A DNA stretch of 64,000 nt from Pleurodeles waltl (Eukaryota; Chordata; Amphibia; Caudata; Salamandridae), in NCBI RefSeq assembly GCF_031143425.1, contig NW_027150001.1, forward strand, positions 62,001 to 126,000, read 5' to 3'. Of the stretch, positions 33,094-46,979 are shown in pieces; the stretch's first letter is position 1; each line of letters begins with the position of its first letter. A program made the translations under genes and the position numbers. Below the pieces are notes generated by a model. The model was given only the letters and a program-made list of their open reading frames with translations, was not told the DNA's origin and did no database searches.

Positions 33094-34098
33094 AAGTTCC
33101 TTGAGAAAAGGAGAGCCAAAAAGCAGTACCTCAGCCAAAGGACCTGATTCAGACGAGGCCAAATCTGTCAGTTTGGGATCCATCTTGATTAAAAATGGAG
33201 CGCCGCCACTCACTAGAGATAGCTCACTTTGGGTTTTCCAGAAAGCACAAGGCTCTCTGGGCCCAACCAACCAGAACTTCAGGGTTAACAGGGATACCTG
33301 ATGCCTTAGCCTAAAAACCCAGCTCCAAGATCTTAGTAGGAGGGCCTGAGACATCCAGGAGTTTGTCATGACAGCCTCACCAGGCACGATCAATGCCCTT
33401 TTTAAGGTCTTTGGAGAAATTCTTAAGATAGGTTACCAGGGTGGGATCTATCTCCGTAGTCTCAGTAACCTTTGAGGGAAAATCATGTCTAGGACATTCA
33501 GATCTCAGCCGAGACCTGACATCTTTGTCGAAACAATGCCGAATGTGTGCTTGAACGTATTCGGCTACCTCCGAAGGCGGAGCCCAGGAGTAAGATCTAG
33601 GGCGGACAGTATCTTCGGGTTCGAAAGTGAGTACTTTCAGAGGCTGAGAAGCCACTTGAGTGTGCCGTGATTTGGCTTTTCATTTACAGGGAGGAGAATC
33701 AGTGTCCTTATCCGGATTGTTAGAGGAAGACGAGGAATCTGAATCCTCCTTACTCTCAGCTCTTAGATGAAGAGACTATGAGGATGAGAAACAGTTCGCC
33801 CTAGTCAAGGATTCTACAATTTGTTCAAATCAGCTTGGTGAGGGTTTGCAACAGAACTTGAGCCGGAAGGGTCTTGCGAAAACGGCAGCTCTTCCTGGCT
33901 GCTGCAATGTGGGACCCAGCCCTGCTGATCAGTGAAACCCAATAAGAGATGCTTAATCGTCTGGGTAGCTTTATCTAAGGCCACATTGACTGTGTGCCGA
34001 ACACCAGCATCGAGGGCATAGACAAGGTCTCGCTCAAATGACCCCACGGAGTCATCATAAAAGGTAACTTCCCCAGATTCTCCTTCATAACCATCCAT
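33094..34098 (-). pseudogene. DIRS-type gag remnant, unit 6
   Basis: A-type copy, as unit 3. Confidence 0.68.
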
Positions 34099-34107
34099 GC
34101 TGTAGAG

Positions 34108-34333
34108 CAGTGGTTCCCAACCTGTGGTCCGGGGACCCCTAGGAGTCCGCAAAGCCTCCTCTGGGGGCCGTGATTACTTAGAAAATCAAATAATAGTAAC
34201 AGATTAGGTCCCCAGCTTTCAGTAATGACTCAGTGGGGGGTCCCCAGATTCCAATAATGGTTCATTGGGGGTCCCCAGGTTCCAGTAGTGATAAAGTGGG
34301 GGTTCACACAAGTCAAAAGGTTGGGAAGCACTG
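34108..34333. mobile_element. hAT-type MITE, unit 6
   Basis: Same insertion point and inverted repeats. Confidence 0.88.
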
Positions 34334-34630
34334 CTGTAGAGTGTCAGGTCAGAAAAGTGGGAATTTGAAAGGGGCAGAGGAAACTGCCAATAGGAACTTC
34401 AAATAAAGTGGGAAGTAAAGCTGACAAACTTCAAAGCAGGCTAATATGCTCAGGGAGGGCCACAAGCCAGTAGTAAAGTGTGGGGGGAGGCCTGCTTAGA
34501 ATAGAATAAATTCCACTAATAAAGTGGCATTTGAGAACGGCAAAGTAGGTAGGGACGTGCGCAGGGGTGGGCTGCTTTAGAGTATTTCCATTGAAGTAAA
34601 GAGACATAGACAGGCAGGCGACTGTAAGCG

Positions 34631-34817
34631 GAGACAGGTGCATATATGTAACCAGAGTCCTATCCAGAGAGTCAGATGCATATATGTGCACAGAGGAAAG
34701 TTTGGACAGACAAATGTATGTACCCAGAGGCAGGTCCAAAGAGACAGATACATGTATATACCCTGAGACAGGCTGAGCGAGAGAGATGCATGTTTGTAGC
34801 TAGAGGCAGGTCTAGGG
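34631..34817 (+). repeat. ~36-40-bp minisatellite, unit 6
   Basis: Same length and monomer order as in unit 1. Confidence 0.68.
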
Positions 34818-34970
34818 AAAGTGGTCCATGAGACTGGAGCAGAGCAAGAGGTAGAGAAAGGGAGAGGATCATGACTGAAGTCAGAGGTCTTAAAAAGAAA
34901 TGACTTCTACTGACAACACTCCCTGGTGCATCACAGAAAAGAGATATATTGCCCAAGCCTAGCTAAAGGA

Positions 34971-35043
34971 GCAGGGTTATCTCACTTGGTAGTGCACGAG
35001 CCTTTTAATATCAGGGTCACGGGTTCGAGCCCCCAGTTAAGCA
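34971..35043 (+). pseudogene. tRNA-Lys-like pseudogene, unit 6
   Basis: Same decayed structure as at 4241-4313. Confidence 0.86.
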
Positions 35044-35274
35044 ATTAGTATTTTTTTGTTTAAGGTTTATTCCAATTTTTTTTACAGACTTCCTGCTTTT
35101 CACCAATACTACTCAGGCTTTGAAAACACAACTCCTGCAGTTTGCCTCACAATCTCTCCCATCATATTCCACAGCGCTTTCCACTCACGAAAGGTGCCTC
35201 AAAGCCGGGTTTAGCCCTGCCTCCTCTAAACACATCCAGAAACCTGTACTTTAATCCCCAAAAATTCTAGCTAT

Positions 35275-35414
35275 TGCGTCACGAATTTTCAATTCTATTA
35301 AGGACACGGAGGCGCGGATTGTCACAGCAGCCAATCAATGTTAAAAACTACATATCCCAACATTCCCAGTAGTCCATAACATGCCCAATCCCAGGCCTGC
35401 TCTCCATATAAATA
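35275..35414 (+). promoter_or_regulatory. Candidate promoter module, unit 6
   Basis: All four motifs retained. Confidence 0.43.
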
Positions 35415-35710
35415 TCTCTGCCTCCTTAGTCCTTCATCTTTCTTTGCAATAACCAAACAAAATAACCTGCACTCTAAGAATTGAAATCTTCCAACTCCAA
35501 CGAAGAAAACAAATTGAAGCCACCAACCGAACCCTGGTGCACGTTCCATGCCGGTATCGTCTCTCCTAGTACTCATGCGCCCTTATTATCCGATCCTGTT
35601 AATGAAAGGAAACAGTGCTAATAATCTGCTATTGACTATTAAGAAAAAATATGGATGGCTATCTCAATAATACATATAAAATCATCATATATGAATTGTG
35701 CTGTAACTTT

Positions 35711-36446
35711 CTGCATTATGCCAGCGTGCCCTATGCCAGTCTGTGCTTGTGATAGGTCCCATCTGTCCTTTAGGTCTCTACTTTGTGTCAGTCAGCCCTA
35801 TGCCAGTCTGCACCTGTGATCCTTCTACAGCTCCATGCTTCAAATCTTTGCACAGTGCCAGTCTACCTTGTGCCAGTCCCGACGTTCATACTTCACATCA
35901 GTGCTGTAGCTATGCCCTATGCCAGTCTGCACCTGTGAGGCTTATTAAACACCATATTGCAGCTGCCTACATTGTGCCAATCTGTCACGTGCCAGTCTGT
36001 AGCTGTGATGCTTCATATCAGTGCTGTAGGTCTTTGCATTGTGCCAGTCTGCCTTGTGCCAGTCTGCACATGTGATGCTTCACATCAGTGCTGTAGCTCT
36101 GCATGGCAGCAGTCTACTATGCTCCAGCCATTCCTGTGATACTTCACATCAGTGCTGTAGCTCTCTGCATTGCACCAGTCTGCCCTGTGTCAGTCTGTAT
36201 CTTGACACTTCACATCAGTGCTGTAGCTCTCTGCATTGCACGAGCCTGTCCTGTGCCAGTCTGCACCTGTGATCCTTCCACACCTCCAGGGTACAGGGCT
36301 TTGCATTGCACCAGTCTGTTCTGCACCAGCCTGTACCTGAGGTGCTTCTTGATTACAGTGGTGTAGCTGTCTGCACTGTGCCAGTCTGTTCCTGTGATGC
36401 TTCTGCGCAGCTTTGGTGCAGCTGTTTGCACTGCGCCAGTGTGGCC
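35711..36446 (+). repeat. ~65-bp minisatellite, unit 6
   Basis: Same length and monomer order as in unit 1. Confidence 0.86.
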
Positions 36447-37015
36447 TTCTGAGACAGTCCCTGCCAGGGCCTCACAAGCGCCCTGTAGCTGTGCTATTGA
36501 GTTGTACGTTGACTGTGTTCAGCTGCTGTAGCTCACTGTAGGCCGGCTGTGAGGCGCTGCGGGCTCAGTCTGTCCTTCACAGTCTCTCTGTGGGAGTGTG
36601 TGTTTGTCATGTCCTTGAATCCAGCGAAAAAAGGAAGTATAAATGAGATGCAGAAAAGCCCCATTCTCTAGCTGCTGGACAGACACGCGTCCTTGAGCCT
36701 CCTGCAGAGGTGCAGAGCTGCCAGGGGTGCCAGGGGCTGGAGGCGTAGAGCGTCTGCTTTGGAATATTTCCATTGAAGTGAAGGGAGAGGGCGAACGGGG
36801 AGCGGAGAGGCGGCTTCCTAGCAGTGAGTGTGGAGTGTCAGCTTGGTCCATCCAGAGGCAGGCAGGGGGGTGTGATGAGACTGAGGCAGAGCGAGAGGTA
36901 GAGACAGAGGGAGCTGCAGCACTGGAAGCGGGAGCTTTAAAATACACAGTAGAATCGGCACACGTGTGTTTCTTCAGAGGAGTCACACAAAGGACCGCAA
37001 GGTTTGTGTTATGTG

Positions 37016-37088
37016 GCCCGGCTAGCTCAGTCGGTAGAGCATGAGACTCTTAATCTCAGGGTCGTGGGTTCGAGCCCCACGTTGGGCG
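37016..37088 (+). tRNA. tRNA-Lys-CTT: tRNA-Lys(CTT), copy 7
   Basis: Intact copy with the A-type flank and a T8 terminator at 37097-37104. Confidence 0.98.
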
Positions 37089-37386
37089 CTGATACATTTT
37101 TTTTGTGCTGTACTGTTTTTTTATCTTCGGGTTCGCACCTCCAACAGTGGTTTTATAAAAATTAACAGCGCCCTTTCGGGACTTCACTTTACAATTTCGT
37201 TATTTATGTCTGCACACGGGCGGGGACGAGAGCTCTTTATGTCTGCACACGGGCGGGGACGAGAGCTCTCTTCATGTTCACACTTGTAGGGGGTCGCTGC
37301 TCCCCGTCCTCTAACTCCGCTGCTGCGCCGCACTCCCATGACCTGTGTGTAAATATGGAGAGTTTAAGTGAGCAAAAACAATGTTG

Positions 37387-37496
37387 TGTCAGAAGTGGGA
37401 TTTGAACCCACGCCTCCAATCGGAGACCAGAACACCCAGCTGAGGGGAAGAGACAGCTCTTGAGTCTGGCGCCTTAGACCGCTCGGCCATCCTGAC
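37387..37496 (-). tRNA. tRNA-Leu-CAA: tRNA-Leu(CAA) with intron, copy 7
   Basis: Intact copy; T5 terminator at 37374-37378. Confidence 0.97.
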
Positions 37497-39268
37497 AACT
37501 GAGATAGGTGAAGGCCGGATATGATATCATCACGCATGTGACACGCCTCCGCGAGCTCTGTTTCTGGGTTTTATCGGGGTGCCCTTTAGCAGGACACACC
37601 TTCGTGTCTCACCTGGCAGCCAGGGCCCGAGGGCCCAACCTCACACTCTTTAACCCTAATCCCCGCTTTACACCAACCAGGAACCGCAGCCCTCGCCTCC
37701 GCTGCCTTTCCAGTGCTCGTCTCTCGCTCCTCCTCAGAGGCTCGTGCCGGCTGCAGGGAACCCAAACTGCGCGCCACGGCACCCTGCTGCGCCCCCACAG
37801 CCACCCAGGGCCGCTGTCCTCGCACTTGCTCAGCAGGGTCCATTATCAATTACCCCGGCCTCTGGAGTGCAGGCCGGGGGCGCTACGTCTGGCGCCTTCT
37901 AGGTGCTGCACTTGCTGCCTCTTAGCGACACACCGGAGAGCAGGATGCATTTAAGCATGCAATCTTCCATTCCGCTAAAGTCAACCATGCAAGTGCTTAG
38001 AAAAAATATATCACCGCTCTCAACAGGCACGGACCACCTTCTCTGAGAGCTACCGCTCCCAGCCGCAGCAGAAGATAAACACCAAATACCCTGGCAGAAA
38101 TCGCCAGCCGCACATGGGCCGGATTGCAGGCTACCCCACCGCATCTTCCTGCTGAGTTGGCCTCTAAGAGAAGTGGGCGCTTGCTGCAGCGTGGACTTTC
38201 CCCTTTCAGCAGGGGTCATCCAGTGAGGTCCATGGTCAGCCAGGCGATCTACCTGGCACGGTAGCTCAAAGCTGGCTTCTCTTGCTTTTAAAAGTGAAAA
38301 AAGCCCGACATTCCTCCGGCGAGTGGAACCCACCCCTGAACATGAGCCTGGAGTCAAACTTTGCCCATGTGAACAAGTGACACACCCATTTGCAGCACAC
38401 TGTTTTCACACAGATAAGTATATGTGCATACATTTTTTAATTCCAGATCTTTTATTAGAAATAAAACAAAGAACAGAGACGAATAGCTTCAGTTGTTACC
38501 CTATATGCCAGATTTCTTTCGATGCATGAACCAATCAGCTGTTTCCCAGTCTACGAAGGTATTACAGGTACGGATGGCATTTTGTGCCATTATGAGACCC
38601 GATGTTAATTCTACATTGATTGAACGTATATTTATGAGGCAGCATACGAAGTTATATTTTGAGAGGCTACTTATTTACCAAGTGTTCTCCTTACTTCACT
38701 GGTTCACAAGATGCACACAAAATAAGATGACATTACATACTGTGTTCCAGTATCTGCTCAGTATCCACAGAGCATTGTGCACCTTATATTTAATGTTTTA
38801 TTATGGAGTTTTGGTCTGTTTGAACATTAATACAAATACACATTTTTAACAAATGGGTTCTGTGGTTGTATAAAGTTTAGGTTAAGAATGTTTCAGAGTG
38901 AGCCTGGTGTAAAGTAATAAATTATAGAATTGTTTTCCTTGGCACTTTTTTTTTAGAACACAAAAACAAAAAGTTTTTAATGAATGATTTTTGTGGAATC
39001 AACTTCATAACGCCTCTTTGTTCTACCCAGGGTCCTTGGTGTTAAGGTCCAGTTCTGGATTACAGTGCCTCCCACCTGCTGTGAAGCAGTCACTTTAATT
39101 CTTCTGTTGAGCCAACTTTCTCAAGTTTGTGAAACACAGTCACTATAAATACTACCGCCCTGTTCTTTATTTGTAAAAAAAATGTTTTCAGTTTATTAAC
39201 ACTTCCCTGGAAATGGTGCTGGAGCGTGGACAGCAGTGATTCCCAAACTGTGCGCTGTGGCACCCCGA

Positions 39269-40273
39269 AAGTTCCTTGAGAAAAGGAGAGCCAAAAAGCA
39301 GTACCTCAGCCAAAGGACCTGATTCAGACGAGGCCAAATCTGTCAGTTTGGGATCCATCTTGATTAAAAATGGAGCGCCGCCACTCACTAGAGATAGCTC
39401 ACTTTGGGTTTTCCAGAAAGCACAAGGCTCTCTGGGCCCAACCAACCAGAACTTCAGGGTTAACAGGGATACCTGATGCCTTAGCCTAAAAACCCAGCTC
39501 CAAGATCTTAGTAGGAGGGCCTGAGACATCCAGGAGTTTGTCATGACAGCCTCACCAGGCACGATCAATGCCCTTTTTAAGGTCTTTGGAGAAATTCTTA
39601 AGATAGGTTACCAGGGTGGGATCTATCTCCGTAGTCTCAGTAACCTTTGAGGGAAAATCATGTCTAGGACATTCAGATCTCAGCCGAGACCTGACATCTT
39701 TGTCGAAACAATGCCGAATGTGTGCTTGAACGTATTCGGCTACCTCCGAAGGCGGAGCCCAGGAGTAAGATCTAGGGCGGACAGTATCTTCGGGTTCGAA
39801 AGTGAGTACTTTCAGAGGCTGAGAAGCCACTTGAGTGTGCCGTGATTTGGCTTTTCATTTACAGGGAGGAGAATCAGTGTCCTTATCCGGATTGTTAGAG
39901 GAAGACGAGGAATCTGAATCCTCCTTACTCTCAGCTCTTAGATGAAGAGACTATGAGGATGAGAAACAGTTCGCCCTAGTCAAGGATTCTACAATTTGTT
40001 CAAATCAGCTTGGTGAGGGTTTGCAACAGAACTTGAGCCGGAAGGGTCTTGCGAAAACGGCAGCTCTTCCTGGCTGCTGCAATGTGGGACCCAGCCCTGC
40101 TGATCAGTGAAACCCAATAAGAGATGCTTAATCGTCTGGGTAGCTTTATCTAAGGCCACATTGACTGTGTGCCGAACACCAGCATCGAGGGCATAGACAA
40201 GGTCTCGCTCAAATGACCCCACGGAGTCATCATAAAAGGTAACTTCCCCAGATTCTCCTTCATAACCATCCAT
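39269..40273 (-). pseudogene. DIRS-type gag remnant, unit 7
   Basis: A-type copy, as unit 3. Confidence 0.68.
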
Positions 40274-40282
40274 GCTGTAGAG

Positions 40283-40508
40283 CAGTGGTTCCCAACCTGT
40301 GGTCCGGGGACCCCTAGGAGTCCGCAAAGCCTCCTCTGGGGGCCGTGATTACTTAGAAAATCAAATAATAGTAACAGATTAGGTCCCCAGCTTTCAGTAA
40401 TGACTCAGTGGGGGGTCCCCAGATTCCAATAATGGTTCATTGGGGGTCCCCAGGTTCCAGTAGTGATAAAGTGGGGGTTCACACAAGTCAAAAGGTTGGG
40501 AAGCACTG
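40283..40508. mobile_element. hAT-type MITE, unit 7
   Basis: Same insertion point and inverted repeats. Confidence 0.88.
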
Positions 40509-40805
40509 CTGTAGAGTGTCAGGTCAGAAAAGTGGGAATTTGAAAGGGGCAGAGGAAACTGCCAATAGGAACTTCAAATAAAGTGGGAAGTAAAGCTGAC
40601 AAACTTCAAAGCAGGCTAATATGCTCAGGGAGGGCCACAAGCCAGTAGTAAAGTGTGGGGGGAGGCCTGCTTAGAATAGAATAAATTCCACTAATAAAGT
40701 GGCATTTGAGAACGGCAAAGTAGGTAGGGACGTGCGCAGGGGTGGGCTGCTTTAGAGTATTTCCATTGAAGTAAAGAGACATAGACAGGCAGGCGACTGT
40801 AAGCG

Positions 40806-40992
40806 GAGACAGGTGCATATATGTAACCAGAGTCCTATCCAGAGAGTCAGATGCATATATGTGCACAGAGGAAAGTTTGGACAGACAAATGTATGTACCC
40901 AGAGGCAGGTCCAAAGAGACAGATACATGTATATACCCTGAGACAGGCTGAGCGAGAGAGATGCATGTTTGTAGCTAGAGGCAGGTCTAGGG
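40806..40992 (+). repeat. ~36-40-bp minisatellite, unit 7
   Basis: Same length and monomer order as in unit 1. Confidence 0.68.
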
Positions 40993-41145
40993 AAAGTGGT
41001 CCATGAGACTGGAGCAGAGCAAGAGGTAGAGAAAGGGAGAGGATCATGACTGAAGTCAGAGGTCTTAAAAAGAAATGACTTCTACTGACAACACTCCCTG
41101 GTGCATCACAGAAAAGAGATATATTGCCCAAGCCTAGCTAAAGGA

Positions 41146-41218
41146 GCAGGGTTATCTCACTTGGTAGTGCACGAGCCTTTTAATATCAGGGTCACGGGTT
41201 CGAGCCCCCAGTTAAGCA
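41146..41218 (+). pseudogene. tRNA-Lys-like pseudogene, unit 7
   Basis: Same decayed structure as at 4241-4313. Confidence 0.86.
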
Positions 41219-41449
41219 ATTAGTATTTTTTTGTTTAAGGTTTATTCCAATTTTTTTTACAGACTTCCTGCTTTTCACCAATACTACTCAGGCTTTGAAA
41301 ACACAACTCCTGCAGTTTGCCTCACAATCTCTCCCATCATATTCCACAGCGCTTTCCACTCACGAAAGGTGCCTCAAAGCCGGGTTTAGCCCTGCCTCCT
41401 CTAAACACATCCAGAAACCTGTACTTTAATCCCCAAAAATTCTAGCTAT

Positions 41450-41589
41450 TGCGTCACGAATTTTCAATTCTATTAAGGACACGGAGGCGCGGATTGTCAC
41501 AGCAGCCAATCAATGTTAAAAACTACATATCCCAACATTCCCAGTAGTCCATAACATGCCCAATCCCAGGCCTGCTCTCCATATAAATA
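41450..41589 (+). promoter_or_regulatory. Candidate promoter module, unit 7
   Basis: All four motifs retained. Confidence 0.43.
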
Positions 41590-41885
41590 TCTCTGCCTCC
41601 TTAGTCCTTCATCTTTCTTTGCAATAACCAAACAAAATAACCTGCACTCTAAGAATTGAAATCTTCCAACTCCAACGAAGAAAACAAATTGAAGCCACCA
41701 ACCGAACCCTGGTGCACGTTCCATGCCGGTATCGTCTCTCCTAGTACTCATGCGCCCTTATTATCCGATCCTGTTAATGAAAGGAAACAGTGCTAATAAT
41801 CTGCTATTGACTATTAAGAAAAAATATGGATGGCTATCTCAATAATACATATAAAATCATCATATATGAATTGTGCTGTAACTTT

Positions 41886-42621
41886 CTGCATTATGCCAGC
41901 GTGCCCTATGCCAGTCTGTGCTTGTGATAGGTCCCATCTGTCCTTTAGGTCTCTACTTTGTGTCAGTCAGCCCTATGCCAGTCTGCACCTGTGATCCTTC
42001 TACAGCTCCATGCTTCAAATCTTTGCACAGTGCCAGTCTACCTTGTGCCAGTCCCGACGTTCATACTTCACATCAGTGCTGTAGCTATGCCCTATGCCAG
42101 TCTGCACCTGTGAGGCTTATTAAACACCATATTGCAGCTGCCTACATTGTGCCAATCTGTCACGTGCCAGTCTGTAGCTGTGATGCTTCATATCAGTGCT
42201 GTAGGTCTTTGCATTGTGCCAGTCTGCCTTGTGCCAGTCTGCACATGTGATGCTTCACATCAGTGCTGTAGCTCTGCATGGCAGCAGTCTACTATGCTCC
42301 AGCCATTCCTGTGATACTTCACATCAGTGCTGTAGCTCTCTGCATTGCACCAGTCTGCCCTGTGTCAGTCTGTATCTTGACACTTCACATCAGTGCTGTA
42401 GCTCTCTGCATTGCACGAGCCTGTCCTGTGCCAGTCTGCACCTGTGATCCTTCCACACCTCCAGGGTACAGGGCTTTGCATTGCACCAGTCTGTTCTGCA
42501 CCAGCCTGTACCTGAGGTGCTTCTTGATTACAGTGGTGTAGCTGTCTGCACTGTGCCAGTCTGTTCCTGTGATGCTTCTGCGCAGCTTTGGTGCAGCTGT
42601 TTGCACTGCGCCAGTGTGGCC
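41886..42621 (+). repeat. ~65-bp minisatellite, unit 7
   Basis: Same length and monomer order as in unit 1. Confidence 0.86.
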
Positions 42622-43189
42622 TTCTGAGACAGTCCCTGCCAGGGCCTCACAAGCGCCCTGTAGCTGTGCTATTGAGTTGTACGTTGACTGTGTTCAGCTG
42701 CTGTAGCTCACTGTAGGCCGGCTGTGAGGCGCTGCGGGCTCAGTCTGTCCTTCACAGTCTCTCTGTGGGAGTGTGTGTTTGTCATGTCCTTGAATCCAGC
42801 GAAAAAAGGAAGTATAAATGAGATGCAGAAAAGCCCCATTCTCTAGCTGCTGGACAGACACGCGTCCTTGAGCCTCCTGCAGAGGTGCAGAGCTGCCAGG
42901 GGTGCCAGGGGCTGGAGGCGGAGAGCGTCTGCTTTGGAATATTTCCATTGAAGTGAAGGGAGAGGGCGAACGGGGAGCGGAGAGGCGGCTTCCTAGCAGT
43001 GAGTGTGGAGTGTCAGCTTGGTCCATCCAGAGGCAGGCAGGGGGTGTGATGAGACTGAGGCAGAGCGAGAGGTAGAGACAGAGGGAGCTGCAGCACTGGA
43101 AGCGGGAGCTTTAAAATACACAGTAGAATCGGCACACGTGTGTTTCTTCAGAGGAGTCACACAAAGGACCGCAAGGTTTGTGTTATGTG

Positions 43190-43262
43190 GCCCGGCTAGC
43201 TCAGTCGGTAGAGCATGAGACTCTTAATCTCAGGGTCGTGGGTTCGAGCCCCACGTTGGGCG
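43190..43262 (+). tRNA. tRNA-Lys-CTT: tRNA-Lys(CTT), copy 8
   Basis: Intact copy with the A-type flank and a T8 terminator at 43271-43278. Confidence 0.98.
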
Positions 43263-43560
43263 CTGATACATTTTTTTTGTGCTGTACTGTTTTTTTATCT
43301 TCGGGTTCGCACCTCCAACAGTGGTTTTATAAAAATTAACAGCGCCCTTTCGGGACTTCACTTTACAATTTCGTTATTTATGTCTGCACACGGGCGGGGA
43401 CGAGAGCTCTTTATGTCTGCACACGGGCGGGGACGAGAGCTCTCTTCATGTTCACACTTGTAGGGGGTCGCTGCTCCCCGTCCTCTAACTCCGCTGCTGC
43501 GCCGCACTCCCATGACCTGTGTGTAAATATGGAGAGTTTAAGTGAGCAAAAACAATGTTG

Positions 43561-43670
43561 TGTCAGAAGTGGGATTTGAACCCACGCCTCCAATCGGAGA
43601 CCAGAACACCCAGCTGAGGGGAAGAGACAGCTCTTGAGTCTGGCGCCTTAGACCGCTCGGCCATCCTGAC
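43561..43670 (-). tRNA. tRNA-Leu-CAA: tRNA-Leu(CAA) with intron, copy 8
   Basis: Intact copy; T5 terminator at 43548-43552. Confidence 0.97.
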
Positions 43671-45442
43671 AACTGAGATAGGTGAAGGCCGGATATGATA
43701 TCATCACGCATGTGACACGCCTCCGCGAGCTCTGTTTCTGGGTTTTATCGGGGTGCCCTTTAGCAGGACACACCTTCGTGTCTCACCTGGCAGCCAGGGC
43801 CCGAGGGCCCAACCTCACACTCTTTAACCCTAATCCCCGCTTTACACCAACCAGGAACCGCAGCCCTCGGCTCCGCTGCCTTTCCAGTGCTCGTCTCTCG
43901 CTCCTCCTCAGAGGCTCGTGCCGGCTGCAGGGAACCCAAACTGCGCGCCACGGCACCCTGCTGCGCCCCCACAGCCACCCAGGGCCGCTGTCCTCGCACT
44001 TGCTCAGCAGGGTCCATTATCAATTACCCCGGCCTCTGGAGTGCAGGCCGGGGGCGCTACGTCTGGCGCCTTCTAGGTGCTGCACTTGCTGCCTCTTAGC
44101 GACACACCGGAGAGCAGGATGCATTTAAGCATGCAATCTTCCATTCCGCTAAAGTCAACCATGCAAGTGCTTAGGAAAAATATATCACCGCTCTCAACAG
44201 GCACGGACCACCTTCTCTGAGAGCTACCGCTCCCAGCCGCAGCAGAAGATAAACACCAAATACCCTGGCAGAAATCGCCAGCCGCACATGGGCCGGATTG
44301 CAGGCTACCCCACCGCATCTTCCTGCTGAGTTGGCCTCTAAGAGAAGTGGGCGCTTGCTGCAGCGTGGACTTTCCCCTTTCAGCAGGGGTCATCCAGTGA
44401 GGTCCATGGTCAGCCAGGCGATCTACCTGGCACGGTAGCTCAAAGCTGGCTTCTCTTGCTTTTAAAAGTGAAAAAAGCCCGACATTCCTCCGGCGAGTGG
44501 AACCCACCCCTGAACATGAGCCTGGAGTCAAACTTTGCCCATGTGAACAAGTGACACACCCATTTGCAGCACACTGTTTTCACACAGATAAGTATATGTG
44601 CATACATTTTTTAATTCCAGATCTTTTATTAGAAATAAAACAAAGAACAGAGACGAATAGCTTCAGTTGTTACCCTATATGCCAGATTTCTTTCGATGCA
44701 TGAACCAATCAGCTGTTTCCCAGTCTACGAAGGTATTACAGGTACGGATGGCATTTTGTGCCATTATGAGACCCGATGTTAATTCTACATTGATTGAACC
44801 TATATTTATGAGGCTGCATACGAAGTTATATTTTGAGAGGCTACTTATTTACCAAGTGTTCTCCTTACTTCACTGGTTCACAAGATGCACACAAAATAAG
44901 ATGACATTACATACTGTGTTCCAGTATCTGCTCAGTATCCACAGAGCATTGTGCACCTTATATTTAATGTTTTATTATGGAGTTTTGGTCTGTTTGAACA
45001 TTAATACAAATACACATTTTTAACAAATGGGTTCTGTGGTTGTATAAAGTTTAGGTTAAGAATGTTTCAGAGTGAGCCTGGTGTAAAGTAATAAATTATA
45101 GAATTGTTTTCCTTGGCACTTTTTTTTTAGAACACAAAAACAAAAAGTTTTTAATGAATGATTTTTGTGGAATCAACTTCATAACGCCTCTTTGTTCTAC
45201 CCAGGGTCCTTGGTGTTAAGGTCCAGTTCTGGATTACAGTGCCTCCCACCTGCTGTGAAGCAGTCACTTTAATTCTTCTGTTGAGCCAACTTTCTCAAGT
45301 TTGTGAAACACAGTCACTATAAATACTACCGCCCTGTTCTTTATTTGTAAAAAAAATGTTTTCAGTTTATTAACACTTCCCTGGAAATGGTGCTGGAGCG
45401 TGGACAGCAGTGATTCCCAAACTGTGCGCTGTGGCACCCCGA

Positions 45443-46447
45443 AAGTTCCTTGAGAAAAGGAGAGCCAAAAAGCAGTACCTCAGCCAAAGGACCTGATTCA
45501 GACGAGGCCAAATCTGTCAGTTTGGGATCCATCTTGATTAAAAATGGAGCGCCGCCACTCACTAGAGATAGCTCACTTTGGGTTTTCCAGAAAGCACAAG
45601 GCTCTCTGGGCCCAACCAACCAGAACTTCAGGGTTAACAGGGATACCTGATGCCTTAGCCTAAAAACCCAGCTCCAAGATCTTAGTAGGAGGGCCTGAGA
45701 CATCCAGGAGTTTGTCATGACAGCCTCACCAGGCACGATCAATGCCCTTTTTAAGGTCTTTGGAGAAATTCTTAAGATAGGTTACCAGGGTGGGATCTAT
45801 CTCCGTAGTCTCAGTAACCTTTGAGGGAAAATCATGTCTAGGACATTCAGATCTCAGCCGAGACCTGACATCTTTGTCGAAACAATGCCGAATGTGTGCT
45901 TGAACGTATTTGGCTACCTCCGAAGGCGGAGCCCAGGAGTAAGATCTAGGGCGGACAGTATCTTCGGGTTCGAAAGTGAGTACTTTCAGAGGCTGAGAAG
46001 CCACTTGAGTGTGCCGTGATTTGGCTTTTCATTTACAGGGAGGAGAATCAGTGTCCTTATCCGGATTGTTAGAGGAAGACGAGGAATCTGAATCCTCCTT
46101 ACTCTCAGCTCTTAGATGAAGAGACTATGAGGATGAGAAACAGTTCGCCCTAGTCAAGGATTCTACAATTTGTTCAAATCAGCTTGGTGAGGGTTTGCAA
46201 CAGAACTTGAGCCGGAAGGGTCTTGCGAAAACGGCAGCTCTTCCTGGCTGCTGCAATGTGGGACCCAGCCCTGCTGATCAGTGAAACCCAATAAGAGATG
46301 CTTAATCGTCTGGGTAGCTTTATCTAAGGCCACATTGACTGTGTGCCGAACACCAGCATCGAGGGCATAGACAAGGTCTCGCTCAAATGACCCCACGGAG
46401 TCATCATAAAAGGTAACTTCCCCAGATTCTCCTTCATAACCATCCAT
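45443..46447 (-). pseudogene. DIRS-type gag remnant, unit 8
   Basis: A-type copy with one private change, Glu to Lys in the VAEYVQ segment (near 45911). Confidence 0.68.
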
Positions 46448-46456
46448 GCTGTAGAG

Positions 46457-46682
46457 CAGTGGTTCCCAACCTGTGGTCCGGGGACCCCTAGGAGTCCGCA
46501 AAGCCTCCTCTGGGGGCCGTGATTACTTAGAAAATCAAATAATAGTAACAGATTAGGTCCCCAGCTTTCAGTAATGACTCAGTGGGGGGTCCCCAGATTC
46601 CAATAATGGTTCATTGGGGGTCCCCAGGTTCCAGTAGTGATAAAGTGGGGGTTCACACAAGTCAAAAGGTTGGGAAGCACTG
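46457..46682. mobile_element. hAT-type MITE, unit 8
   Basis: Same insertion point and inverted repeats. Confidence 0.88.
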
Positions 46683-46979
46683 CTGTAGAGTGTCAGGTCA
46701 GAAAAGTGGGAATTTGAAAGGGGCAGAGGAAACTGCCAATAGGAACTTCAAATAAAGTGGGAAGTAAAGCTGACAAACTTCAAAGCAGGCTAATATGCTC
46801 AGGGAGGGCCACAAGCCAGTAGTAAAGTGTGGGGGGAGGCCTGCTTAGAATAGAATAAATTCCACTAATAAAGTGGCATTTGAGAACGGCAAAGTAGGTA
46901 GGGACGTGCGCAGGGGTGGGCTGCTTTAGAGTATTTCCATTGAAGTAAAGAGACATAGACAGGCAGGCGACTGTAAGCG

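Larger units (their letters stand above)
30841..37015 (+). repeat. Tandem array unit 6 (6175 bp)
   Basis: A-type unit. It shares a G-to-C change in the GC-rich block (near 31521) with unit 7 only, which marks the two as recent sisters. A private G-to-T lies near 36746, upstream of the next tRNA-Lys. Confidence 0.97.
37016..43189 (+). repeat. Tandem array unit 7 (6174 bp)
   Basis: A-type unit sharing the GC-block C allele with unit 6. Two private substitutions lie in the AT-rich block (near 38626 and 38641). At the GC/AT transition (near 38001) it carries the A allele otherwise typical of B-type units. Confidence 0.97.
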